A DNA stretch of 64,000 bases, taken from Aegilops tauschii subsp. strangulata. Taxonomy: Eukaryota; Streptophyta; Magnoliopsida; Poales; Poaceae. The stretch's first letter is position 1, and every line of letters begins with the position of its first letter. The translations under genes and the position numbers were made by a program. The DNA is taken from positions 462,258,780-462,322,779 of the forward strand of contig NC_053040.3 in assembly GCF_002575655.3 (NCBI RefSeq), given 5' to 3'. Below the pieces are notes generated by a model. The model searched no databases, had not been told where the DNA came from, and saw nothing but the letters and a program-made list of their open reading frames with translations. This document shows, in pieces, positions 22,156 to 32,959 of the stretch.

Positions 22156-24947
22156 TTAGCTTCTTCCTCTCGCCCTTACTCCTCTACTGCCTCTACCTCC
22201 TCTTCTTCCCCGGTTGCCTCGTCCACGCCTAGTGACGAAAGTGGGACAATTAGTGTCCCTATGGCCAAATTCATTGCATAGAATGCATTGCCTAGTCGGA
22301 CCTCCTGCTTCAGATTCATCCATATCATTTCGGATGCGCTGACACTGTCGTCTGCCTCTACTTGTATGCATATGCTCTGGGTTTGGAATGTAACGCCTTT
22401 CGGCGGGGTCGACGCTGTTGAAATTACCCATTGATCGAAAACCCATCAGCTCACCTGTCCAGGTATTGAGGACAGCCTCTTTCAGAAAATATGGAGACAC
22501 AAACGATATTGCGTCCATTCCAAGCTGCCCGCAAGTAGCAAGTACATGTGAGCAAGGTAGGTGAAGCAATTTCGGTTTATTGCATGTGCACTCACACGTT
22601 GGCCAGGCTTCATTGCCAATTTTCACCTCATGCATCCTCAACTCATTTGCACATCCGAATTTGTTGTTGGCTAAGCGGACCTCAAACCTTCTTTCTTGAT
22701 TACCGATGGCCATTACAGTGTGTGACCTAGCTTTTTGCATCTTGTTGTCCATGTACTTCGTGACTCTTTCACAGTACCGTGTATTTGGGTTGTTCAAGAT
22801 ATGCTGCTCTGCTATTTGACGTCTATCTCTGAAATACTTGACGGTGCCATAGAAAATACCCTCAACGATGGCTGTAAGTGGCAATGTCCGGTTTCCTCTG
22901 AGGACAAAGTTGTATGTTTCCGCGAGGTTCGTTGTCATGACACCGTACCTTGCTCCATGTGTGTCATGTAGCAAAGACCACCTCTCCAGAGGCTCATGCT
23001 CTATCCACTGCTCGAAGGTTTTAATGGACCTCCCGAGCCTTCTCCTAGTACCAGGTGGGTCAAAGCCTGGCAGGTCACATAGCCCAACAGCCTCCTCCTC
23101 CACGGCCGCTGTTCCTGTTGCCACTGTGCAGCTACTGCTTCAACATGTGCCCTCACCGCTGCATCTCTTGCAGCTTTTCTGTCCCTCACGTGTCTATGCG
23201 TGCACACATTAAATCTGTCGCGTATCAAATTGTACTTCCATAACTGGTTCTGCTTGCAGAGTTTTTTGAACAGATTCATCAGGTTCTTATTTCTAAACTG
23301 CGAGAAGAAATTAGCCCCGAGATGGCGCATGCACCAACGGCTCTGCAAGTCCTGCCATGGAACTTGTTCCTCAGGGCCTGGGTTTGTTAGTGTCCTTATC
23401 GCACTGAGTATACCTGCATGCCTGTCATGAAGGATGCACACATTGGGCTTCTCCTTCACAACTGATATTTTCAACTGCCTGAAGAACCATGTCCAACTTT
23501 CAATGTTCTCACTCTCCACAAAAGCAAATGCCAGTGGGACGACTTGATTTTGGCTGTCTTGACCTATGGCTGTCAGGATCTGACCCTTGTACTTGCCTGT
23601 GAGAAAAGTACCGTCAACACATATCACCGGTCGGCAATGCCTGAAAGCTTCGATGCATACACCGAAAGAGAAGAAGAGACGATGCAACACCCTCACAGTT
23701 GGGAACTCTGGCATGAACATGTCTTGGATATCGATATAGGTGCCTGGATTCCGCTGCTGCAGGGTGTGGAGGAGGTGGACAACAGAGTCATATGCATCAA
23801 AATAAGAACCAAATCTCCTCTCAAGCGCTGCATGCTTAGCCCTCCAAGCCTTGCCATAAGAAATTCTGTACTTCAACCTGGCGAAGACTTTTGTCTGGAC
23901 TGCCTCACTTCCATAGCTTTGCCTTGCACTATCTCATCGTAAAACAATCGAGCAATAAGAGTGGATGAAAGGTTGGCATGATCTTGAGGGATGCTGGGAA
24001 TAAGACAAGTGTGATTAACTAAGTCACTTATCACCCAACTTGTGCCATACTTAGGGAGAAAGCCGTGCACCCTTGCGGGACAATCTGCATACCATTGTCA
24101 GGAATTTCTGACTGGACACCTCAGCTTTGAAAACCCTTTGCGTGGACATTGCCCAATTAATTATTGCATCCTTCAGGGCTTGTTTGTTCGGATACATAGC
24201 ACCCGTCGCAATATTGTTCTGGTGATATTGCCAGGCTGAATCATGTCCATCATTCACGGTCATTGCAGATGATAAGTCATGATTCCACCATGCAGGATTC
24301 GGGACCTCCTCTGCATTTTCTTGTTCATCTGACTCGTCAGAATCATCGGCATGACCCCTTTCAACATCGGTGTCTTCTTCTTCCATCTGGTTCTGCATGT
24401 GCCCATCTACCTCGTCAGCGTCCACCTCGCCATTGTAATCACCATCGGCATTTCCTCCTTCTACCTGACTACTCTGCCCTGGTTCATAACCATAAGCATT
24501 TCCTCCTTCTACCTGACTGCTCTGTCCTTGTTCGTAACCATAAGCATTTCCTCCTTCTACCTGACTGCTCTGTCCTTCGTACCCACCCTCGCCTTCATGT
24601 GCAGTGACCTCCTTCACGACGGGAAGCACTAAAGCAACAGGATTGCATCCCCTTCGTTCACAACCTTATAACCACCGCACCCAATCGGAGTCTCCCTCTA
24701 TTGGCCTCAAATAAAAGTAAATTTTTGAACTTGACCGTGTCCACAATGCATGAACACCGACGGTGTGTGTTTCAGTATCAAGACCTAAACTTGCCGCAAT
24801 CCATTCTTTCAACTGACTAACAGACCATGTTTGTGGTGCGCTCATTGCCACCTCTATGTGAGTAAATTCACTCAGATCTGCTCCCAACTCATTTGTTTGG
24901 ACAGTACCAGGACCATAGTAAAATCTCAACTTCACTACATCGGACAT
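22156..24947 (-). pseudogene. MuDR-type transposase, broken
   Basis: The gene starts at ATG 24947 with the N-terminal MuDR domain (FYYGPGTVQTNE). An acidic linker follows, with three repeats of GYE-GQSSQVEGGNA (24440-24590). Then come the MULE transposase domain (23001-23876; first catalytic Asp in CVDGTFLTGKYKG, second in LHDRHAGI), a SWIM zinc finger (CECTCNKPK...LPCSHVL, about 22540-22600) and a C-terminal CCHC knuckle (CILCNEFGHRDTNCP, about 22240) with a Gly/Arg tail. Breaks: an in-frame TAA after DSDWVRWL (about 24666), a frame change near 24065 before HGFLPKYGTSW, another near 23880 before YRISYGKAW, and a third near 23110 before VGLCDLPGFD. All domains are recognisable, so the decay is fairly recent. 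Confidence 0.9.
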
Positions 24948-25390
24948 CTCGACTCACCTATTTTTTTTCAACAACGAAATACAAGTATTAGACATGTCTA
25001 TATATTACCAGGACCATAGTAAATTTCACGATCAATATAATTTAATCTATGTGGACGATTATGATGAGTTGCTTGACTCTTGTTTTAATAATAATATAAT
25101 AAATAGGCCCATGTTTACTAATAATAAATAGGCCTCAAAAAATAATAATAATATAACCGACAAATATGATAATTCAGTTTATTTGAATTATATGGCCCAT
25201 GTTGATGTATTTTTTTATTTTAATCTATTTTATAAAAACTTGTCTCTTCTTTCGAACTTTTTATTCATGTTTCCAACTTCTTATCACGCACCTGTGTACG
25301 TGTCAAGTATTAAGCAACAACTTATTATCCCCACTAACAACTAATACAATTCACACACCTAAAACTATATTACGAAAATTTGCCGTAGCA
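24948..25390. other. Upstream region of the transposase gene
   Basis: AT-rich, no gene. ACCAGGACCATAGTAAA occurs twice (about 24906 and 25009), once within the transposase gene start and once upstream, pointing to a local duplication. Confidence 0.4.
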
Positions 25391-25680
25391 ACTACAAATA
25401 TTTACGTATACTACCGAGGCAAATAACAATAATCGCACACAAATTTAATTTCACATTGAACGAAGCGTGCGTGCGAACGAATAATATTTACGTATACTAC
25501 CGGGGCAAATAACAATATTTACGTATACTACCGGGGCAAATAACAATATTTACGTATACTACCGGGCCAAATAAAAATATTTACGTATACTACCGGGCCA
25601 AATAACAATAATCGCACACAAATATTTACTTATACTACCGGGGCAAATAACAATATTTACGTATACTACCGGAGCACCTA
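25391..25680. repeat. Tandem repeat, 31-bp unit, 6-7 copies
   Basis: ATATTTACGTATACTACCGG followed by GGCAAATAACA recurs from about 25391 to 25675, in places separated by AATCGCACACAA. It lies inside the MULE between the transposase start and the right terminal repeat. Confidence 0.9.
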
Positions 25681-25724
25681 TAAAAAATAAAATGTGGGCT
25701 GAAATATACCCTTGAAGCGTGCGT

Positions 25725-25790
25725 GCGGACGAAGAACGACGAACGACGAATGACGAACGACGAACGACGAACGACGAATGAAAAACTGCC
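25725..25790. repeat. Microsatellite, GAACGAC 7-bp unit
   Basis: GACGAAC/GACGAAT alternates about eight times, followed at 25820-25900 by CCACCACCACACTGCCCC-type repeats. Both are inside the MULE. Confidence 0.85.
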
Positions 25791-26159
25791 GGTGCTCTAG
25801 CTCCAACGAAGAACGACGAACAACAGCTTCACCTCCACCACACTGCCCCAACTTCACCACCACCACACTGCCCCAACTTCACCACCACCACCTCCACCAA
25901 AATGCTCACCACGACCACCACGAGCTACCCCGTCAGTAGATCGACACCTCTTTTGGCTGCCCTAAATGAGTTGAACCCATTCACGGTGCCAAAATCGCGA
26001 AAATATTGCTCATTTAGGTGTATAAATGGGTGCCATTTTTCTGTAGAGAGAGGAGAAGGAAGAACACAGAAGAAAGAAGCAACGGGAGAAGAAGAATGGA
26101 GGAAGGAGAGGATAAGGCCGGGCCGGCCAGCGCGTCAGGTGGCAGCCCCCTGTCGGCCA

Positions 26160-26427
26160 GCAGCTGGCCGATCGGTGGGCGGTAGGCCGACAGGGGCGCA
26201 CAAGCCGACAGCCCACTCCCTCCCCTCGCGCGACGTGGCCCGACCAACCACAGGCCGCCGCGTGCCAGCCGGGCCTGCAGTCGGCCTGCTGCTAGCCGAT
26301 CGGCCTGCTGTGGGCCGATTAGGCCTAGTCGGCCTGCAGCGGGCCGACGGTGTATTATTTTTAAAATTTTTTTTTTCCGCGTAATATTTCTGTAATTAAA
26401 AAAATGTATTATTTAAAAAAAATTAGC
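26160..26427 (-). repeat. MULE terminal inverted repeat, right
   Basis: The reverse complement of this end matches 17822-18080, best over the outer 90 bp, and its inner part shows the same GGCCGATCGGCC and CTGCAGGCCGACT repeats. The TSD copy follows directly. Confidence 0.85.
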
Positions 26428-26436
26428 CTTGATCCC
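26428..26436. repeat. Target site duplication, right (9 bp)
   Basis: CTTGATCCC, identical to 17813-17821, and part of the F-box coding frame on both sides. Confidence 0.95.
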
Positions 26437-27185
26437 GGCATCGCAGTTGTACAGGCGGAGGAACTCCAGCCGCTCGCACATACCTAAAATCTTCGGGAAA
26501 TCGGATTCGGATTCGGGCAGCCTCAGATTCTCTAGCTTGAGTCGTGCGAGACCGGTGAATAATGTGTTTGGGCACGCGTAGACGAACAACCTCATCTGCC
26601 CGCCGTAGTTGACCAAATCTTGATCGGCGCACCGCCGGCCGTCCTTCCTTGTCAAGAGGGTCAGCTCGGCCAACCCGATGTCTTCCATTGACATGGTGTC
26701 GGCGATGGCCTGGCCGACGGCAATGTCTTCATGTCCCAGGAAGAACTGCAGGCACAGGAGGCGGACCGCATATGGACCTGTACTCCTGTTCTCCGGCATG
26801 CTTCTGATTGCTTCAGCCATGGCGGCGTTGGCCCGAACCACGTCATCGACGCAGCTCAGCTTCGACCTGTCACGCTCGGGGTCAGACGAGCCGACCGCCA
26901 GACGGAGCTTGGAAATCATCCCGGGGATCCGCCTCCATCGGCCGGAGAGGATGCCGGTTCTTGTGGCGCCGGCGATGCCGAGCCGCTCCACCACGTTGAG
27001 CAGCACGTCGTCGGGCAGACTGCTCAGCCGATCCTCTCGGTCGTCTTCTGGCTCCACGGAGGACCAGCGGTCCGATCCGTTGAGACCCTTGGCGGCAGAC
27101 GGTTTGGCCATCGATCTGGCAGCCGGCCGCCGGAGATTTGCCCTAGTTAAACGACGACGAAGCTGACAGGAGTATATGATTTAAT

Positions 27186-27347
27186 AATCGATATAACGTG
27201 CAAAGCTTTGACACACACGGATGCAACAAATATTGGGTCGCCACAATATGGGCGTGTGTCGTACAAGAACCTGGCATACAGGTAGGGCTCATGTATGGAC
27301 CCGTGGCGTGTTTATTTCCAACAGTTCACAAAAGGTAAAAATCATAC
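27186..27347 (-). repeat. Right arm of the inverted repeat flanking the F-box locus
   Basis: Reverse complement of 15085-15300 as described there. It ends only about 75 bp upstream of the F-box start codon, leaving very little room for a native promoter. Confidence 0.75.
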
Positions 27348-27374
27348 AGAGCGGCTTCCACGGGGAGACCCTTA

Positions 27375-28564
27375 GGCCTAATTCGGTTTGGAGAATTTCC
27401 ATACGAAAAATATATAGGAACATGGATTTCATGGGAAAATTTCATATAGCTGCACATACTATTGATTTGGACGCTGATATCCACCACACGTGTGCCATAA
27501 TAGACATTCATCCACACACCGTGTGTGGCATGAGCAGAGACCAGCCCACACGGACTGTGTGTGGGCGAACAGTAGAATTGCCCACACGTGTGGGCGCAGC
27601 TACTTCGTGCCACACGTCCAACAAGTACTACTCATCCCCACCCCACGTGTGTGGCACAAAGCAAATATGCCCGCACGTCCTGGCGTAGCTACATTAGGTA
27701 CCCGCGGATGACGATTTAGTTGCCATCCGGGATGGCAACTGTAGTTAGCCAGGATGGCAAATATGGTTGTAAAAGTATGACAACTCTCTCTCTGTTTTGG
27801 TTAACTATAGTTGCCATGTCTAATTTATGATAGTTGCCGCGTGTAATCAAACCATAGTTGTCGTGTGTGATTAACTACTTGCCCCATATGGTCAACCAAT
27901 AGTTGTCATGTGTGTTTACCTAGTTGCCACGTGTGGTTAATCACAGTTGTCATGTATGTTTATCTGATTGCCACGTACGCGCAACTGCAGTTGCCGTCTA
28001 GCAAACGAATCATAGTTGCCATGTGTGTTTGCCTGGTTGCCATGTACGAGCAACTGCAGTTGTCTTCCAACAACGTACGACTGTCATGTCGGCGAAAAGC
28101 AGTTCGCCCGCACGCGCGTGGACTAGGTGGTGGTTGTGTGGGCAGAAACTAGTTCACCCACACAGCGCAGCTGGCAACCGTGAGTTGTGGGGCGTGTGGG
28201 CAACCTCTCGAACGCCCACACACCGTCCTTGTCCTACGTGGCACGCGAAAACTGCCTCTGTGTGTCAAAATTCGTGCAAACTTAACGGGACGGTGATTCA
28301 GGCGTGTGGGCGAGTTGCTATTTTGCCACACGTATGGACGTTAGTGTTTTCGATTAATTTTGGTTCGTAGAAAACGTATACAGGATTTTCATAGACATAC
28401 TATTAATTTCCTATGTTTTTGAGAAAAGTACATATTCACTCCAAGCATATCTTTTGCGTAGGAACGAGACAAGACAATTTTCTAGGATAACAAGTGACAT
28501 CCTATTAAATTCATATACTACTCTCAATTCCTACCTTTTAATTACCTCTAAACCAAACGAGGCC
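27375..28564. mobile_element. PIF/Harbinger (Tourist-like) element with a nested insertion, TSD TTA
   Basis: The left end GGCCTAATTCGGTTTGGAG (27375) and the reverse complement of the right end (GGCCTCGTTTGGTTTAGAG, to 28564) agree at 15 of 19 positions. They are flanked by TTA at 27372-27374 and 28565-28567, the hallmark of this superfamily. The inner arms are AT-rich. The middle, about 27475-28350, is different: rich in CACACGTGTG and GTGTGGGC phrases, with a degenerate array of AGTTGCCATGTGTG-type units at 27710-28090, and with loosely inverted ends (ACGTGTGGCA). I read it as a second, non-coding transposon inside the first. No transposase is present. Confidence 0.65.
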
Positions 28565-28567
28565 TTA

Positions 28568-29240
28568 ATTATTGTTGCCCCACCCCGGCAGGGAAGGAAC
28601 AGTGATGGCGTGTGTGATATGGAGTTGATGTATTATGCACGTATACTCGGCTCTGCCGACTAATAAAAACATATAAAGTGGCTTGAGGATTTGTAGCTAA
28701 AATTATGCATTCACATAATTAAGTAACATGCACGCCATTGATGAATCAAGATTCCACGGGAACACTTTAGCCTTAGGGCCAACACCGACCCTTAAACCGC
28801 AGCATGCGTCTGGACCGATTGGTCCGGACGTGTTGCGTCATCCAGCGTGGGGCTATATCGGTCCGTCGAGCGGTTCAGACGTGCTTTTTCCTGTAAACCG
28901 GAGACCAACTAAGGGGGCTTTGTGGGCATCCAAACCGTTGCCACGTCCGTGTCTGGAAACTGTGGCCCACCCAAACCCCTTCCCTCAACCGCGCGTTTCT
29001 CACCCCGAAACGGTCAGCGCCGCTCCAGAGCGTCAGTGTCGCATTCATGCCCGTTCAGAGCAGACGTGACCTCTCACTTGACGTTGGGACTGAAGCGGCG
29101 CGCCGGCCGAGAGAGCATCGCATGTATCGCTTCCCGGCGCAGGCGACTGCTCCGCATTCAAACGGCACGACGACCGGCCGTCTGTCTGCCGCTCTGCTAC
29201 TTGTGAGCTGCGTTGCGATTTTCCCCAAGGAGGAGGAGAG
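28568..29240. other. Intergenic, no gene recognised
   Basis: Mixed then GC-rich sequence. Open frames at 28728-29206 have no recognisable motif. Nothing further supported. Confidence 0.3.
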
Positions 29241-29885
29241 ATGCAGTACAGTAGAGATAACTATTTCCCTCGGTCGTACTCAAATTCATTGTTTACATGA
29301 ACTTTTTTTCCACGCGATGACTTTTTACATTCGTGTTGATTTTTTCCAAAAGAAATATATGATGAACATTTTGCAAATAACATTGTATGCTCTTTAAGTA
29401 CATGATGAACATTTTTCCAAATACACGTTGAACGTATTTTAGATACATGATAGCATTCACGTTGTACACTTTTTAAATTGACGATGAAATTTTAAAGTGC
29501 AATGATGGATACTGTTCTAAACATGGAATGCTTTTAAAAATGTGAACATTTCTCTAAAACTATGCGAACATTTTAATGGGTCTGTATTGCAGGTTTTCCT
29601 TTTCCTTTACAATTTTATACACGAACATTTCTGTAAAAATGCCTTAAAAAGTAACCAACGAACTTTTTGAAAATACCCAATGAACATTTTCTGATATGCG
29701 TGATGAATATGTCTTTAGTTTTATGATGAGAATTTTGTAAATATAAGATGAACATTTTTTAAATACATGGTGAAAATTTGTTTAAATAAGTGATGATCAT
29801 CGTTTCAAAATTAGTATAAAAGTTTTATTATAAAAGAATACACAATGATCATTTTTAATACTCTATATGATAAGAAGCAATTGTA
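29241..29885. repeat. Degenerate AT-rich repeat array
   Basis: Many variants of ATGATGAACATTTTTNAAATACA recur at irregular steps of about 20-35 bp. Too diverged to give a period. No coding signal. Confidence 0.6.
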
Positions 29886-30349
29886 ATATATCTTATTAGA
29901 AATGGACGAGGACCCCCGGCCTCTACATCTGGTCGATGCATGCAGCCACTTTATTAATTATTCACACAAGACCTTACAAAGTCATACAACAGTAAGACTA
30001 AAGCCACCGTTTAGGCAACATCTGTCGCTACTCCTATCCAGTTGATGTAGGGATGCTAATAGTCTGGGTCTAATACCAAACAAACCTCGCGCCAAACCTA
30101 ACATCTAAGACCTGAGGTCCCAACCAGTACGCCTGCCGGGTATGGAGCACCCACCAGTCCGGCGTACTCCTCAATCAGGACGCCTGCCGGGTATGAGGCC
30201 GCCGCAGCCACCTGCCACCAATCCATCTTCAGTGATGTACTGCTGCATCTACCTTGCCCGGTCTAGCTGCCGTTGACGCCACCACGACGCCAAACAACGC
30301 CACCATCCTACACTCGTCCATCACCACACGCCCACCAGCGAGACCCCGC

Positions 30350-32531
30350 TGTCGTGGTTCTAAGTCTGACAGTAGAATAGGGGATACGTAGGGGGAGGCA
30401 AGATCCTAGCTATGGTGAGGGTTGTGCGCGCAAGATTTACGAGTTCAGGCCCTTCTCAGAGGAAGTAAAAGCCCTACGTCTCGGTGCTCGGAGGCGGTTG
30501 ACTGGATTATGCGTGAAGTTACAGGGGGTGCGAACCCTTGTGCCAGTGGAGGGGGGTGGCTTATATAGAGTGCGCCAGGACCCCAGCCAGCCCACGTTAC
30601 AAGTGGTTCAATGTACATAAAGGGGAGACGTTACTGGTAACACCAATAATAAAGGCATATAAATGATCATTAAGACTATGGAGTGAACGCCTGACCGTTG
30701 CCATCCTGAGTGACTTTAGATCTTCTGTACTCCGAGTGATTTCTGATGTGGTCGAGTGAGTATATCCTGGTCGAATGGAATTGGGTTATCCGAGTGAAAT
30801 GCTTCTGGTCGAGTGGGTTGCAATCTGAGGTGATTACAATCGGTAGATGTGATACGTCTCCAACGTATCTATAATTTTTGATTGTTCCATGCTATTATAT
30901 ATTCTGTTTTGGATGATTAATGGGCTTATTTATACACTTTTATATTATTTTTGGGACTAACCTATTAACCGGAGGCCCAGCCCAAATTGCTGTTTTTTTG
31001 CCTATTTCAGTGTTTCGCAGAAAAAAGAATATCAAACGGAGTCCAAACGGAATGAAACCTTCGGGAGCGTGATTTTTGGAACAAACGTGATCCAGAGGAC
31101 TTGGAGTGGACGTCAAGCAACCAACGAGGAGGCCACAAGGCAGGGGGCGCGCCTACCCCCTGGACGCGCCCTCCACCCTCGTGGGCCCCTCGTGGCTCCA
31201 CCGACCTACTTCTTCCTCCTATATATACCTACGTACCCCCAAACATCGAGGAGCATCACGAAAACCTAATTCCACCGCCGCAACCTTCTGTACCCGTGAG
31301 ATCCCATCTTGGGGCCTTTTCCGGCGTCCTGCCGGAGGGGGCATTGATCACGGAGGGCTTCTACATCAACACCATAGCCTCTCCGATGATGTGTGAGTAG
31401 TTTACCTCAGACCTTCGGGTCCATAGTTATTAGCTAGATGGCTTCTTCTCTCTCTTTGGATCTCAATACAAAGTTCTCCTCGATTCTCTTGGAGATCTAT
31501 TCGATGTAATCTTCTTTTGCGGTGTGTTTGTCGAGATCCGATGAATTGTGGGTTTATGATCAAGATTATCTATAAACGATATTTGAATCTTCTCTGAATT
31601 CTTTTATGTATGATTGGTTATCTTTGCAAGTCTCTTCGAATTATCAGTTTGGTTTGGCCTACTAGATTGATCTTTCTTGCAATGGGATTAGTGCTTAGCT
31701 TTAGGTTCAATCTTGCGGTGCTCGATCCCAGTGACAGTAGGGGAAATGACATGTATTGTATTGTTGCCATCGAGGATAAAAAGATGGGGTTTATATCATA
31801 TTGCATGAGTTTATCCCTCTACATCATGTCATCTTGCTTAAAGCGTCCCTTCTTCTGAACTTAATACTCTAGATGCATGCTGGATAGCGGTCGATGTGTG
31901 GAGTAATAGTAGTAGATGCAGGCAGGAGTCGGTCTACTTGTCACGGACGTGATGCCTATATACATGATCATACCTAGATATTCTCATAACTATGCTCAAT
32001 TCTATCAATTGCTCGACAGTAATTTGTTCACCCACCGTAATACTTATGCTATCTTGAGAGAAGCCACTAGTGAAACCTATGGCCCCCGGGTATATTTTCC
32101 ATCATATAAATGTTCCGTCAAAAAGCTATTTCTATCTTTGTTTACTTTGCAATCTTTACTTTAAATCTTTATCATAAAAATACCAAAAATATTATCTTAT
32201 CATATCTATCAGATCTCACTCTCGTAAGTGACCGTGAAGGGATTGACAACCCCTTTATCGCGTTGGTTGCAAGGTTCTTATTTGTTTGTGTAGGTGCAAT
32301 GGACTTGCGTGTGGCCTCCTACTGGATTGATACCTTGGTTCTCAAAAACTGAGGGAAATACTTACGTTACTTTGCTGCATCACCCTTTCCTCTTCAAGGG
32401 AAAAACCAACGCATGCTCAAGAGGTAGCAAGATGCTGTTGTGCTTTGAATGTCTTTGACTTTAGGGCAGTGTCCTTGGGAAGGGTGTCAAGGTCAGGCCC
32501 ATTACCCTACCCTAGGTACATGTCATCGTCA
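30350..32531 (+). repeat. Solo LTR (about 600 bp) containing a second solo LTR
   Basis: The element starts TGTCGTGGTTCTAAG at 30350 and ends GTCATCGTCA at 32531, with CCCGC at 30345-30349 and again at 32532-32536 as 5-bp target duplication. Its own sequence is 30350-30849 plus 32435-32531; the rest is a later insertion. A TATA-like CTTATATAGAG lies at about 30552. No internal region or second LTR is present, so it is a solo LTR left by recombination. Confidence 0.85.
30850..32429 (+). repeat. Solo LTR, 1,580 bp, Sabrina/WHAM-type Gypsy
   Basis: It runs from TGATACGTCTCCAACG to GAGGTAGCA, flanked by AGATG at 30845-30849 and 32430-32434. The same LTR appears complete and inverted at 60289-61873 and shortened at 53348-54601. 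The opposite orientation, and the private target duplication here, show that it is not the partner of the right-hand LTR. The family name is from memory of wheat repeats and may be off by one subfamily. Confidence 0.9.
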
Positions 32532-32959
32532 CCCGCTGCTCCATGCCGCTGAGACCCGCCGTCGTCGACGCGAGAGAAGGCACGCCACACCACCTCACGC
32601 CCCTTCGATCCGGCGCCGCTCCACAAACGATGCCCCTAATAGGGCACACGACACCGCAACGCCTCCATCATCCGATCCGGAGATCATAGGATTTCTCCCG
32701 GAGCGGCACAAGCAGGTTGTCGATAGTTGCTTGACGATGCCTTCATCAAGGTAACGACGTAGACGCCGCCATCACCCCGCTATGACCGGAGTCGGCTCGG
32801 TTTTCACCAGCGACTATGTCTCTCTCCCTCGCCGCCGGTGCTAATAGTGGGATCCAAGATCCGTCACTACTAGCCTGGCCAGCCGCCTTCGGTGGAGAAC
32901 CCCGATGACAAGCCAAGCAATTGTTTCATACTTTAGTATTCTCAAACTTTTTCAACTTT

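Larger units (their letters stand above)
17822..26427. mobile_element. Complete Mutator-like element (MULE), 8,606 bp
   Basis: The ends are inverted repeats starting GCTAATTTTTTTT at 17822 and, reversed, at 26427. They match over about 90 bp with few changes (AAATAATACA, ATTACAGAAATATTACGC, AAAATAATACACC), then continue more loosely as GC-rich GGCCGACT-type repeats for about 200 bp. The element is flanked by the 9-bp duplication CTTGATCCC. It contains a plus-strand accessory gene (18412-18888), a plant-mobile-domain gene (19144-21812, minus) and a MuDR-type transposase (22156-24947, minus). Because the last two are broken, it can no longer move by itself; moving with help from an active relative is possible since both ends are intact. 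Confidence 0.95.
16817..27111 (-). pseudogene. F-box/LRR gene split by a Mutator-like element
   Basis: F-box proteins select targets for SCF ubiquitin ligases. The start codon is at 27111. Residues about 28-75 form an F-box (DRLSSLPDDVLLNVVERLG, then GILSGRWRRIPGM). LRR-like segments follow (LARLKLENLRLP, LEFLRLYNCDAGI). At 26437 the frame is cut by a transposon and resumes without loss at 17821 (SSLQVEHHQLRELEII), running to a splice donor at 17536. Downstream are an exon near 17372 (WIKPEGP) and a C-terminal part at 16817-17175, with YPWTEKQKVS and the end PSSRT, as in grass F-box/LRR proteins of the FBD-like type. The frame near 17300 meets a stop that I cannot resolve by splicing, so some decay may be independent of the insertion. 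The 8.6-kb insertion alone should abolish the product. Confidence 0.8.
29890..32950 (-). mobile_element. Retroelement fragment of uncertain class, split by a solo LTR
   Basis: Positions 29900-30344 and 32537-32950 are one sequence separated by a solo LTR. On the minus strand the left edge reads AATTAATAAAGTGG, a polyadenylation-like signal, then CTGCATGCATCGACCAGATG and a GGCCGGGGG phrase. That resembles the 3' ends of Triticeae non-LTR elements, but I cannot see reverse transcriptase coding, so the class stays open. The right edge, where the Gypsy internal region begins, is about 32940-32960. Confidence 0.4.

Noticed and set aside
28454..29397. Small plus-strand frames between the Harbinger-like element and the AT-rich repeats
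   Set aside because: No motif, no splice support, and base composition changes inside the frames.
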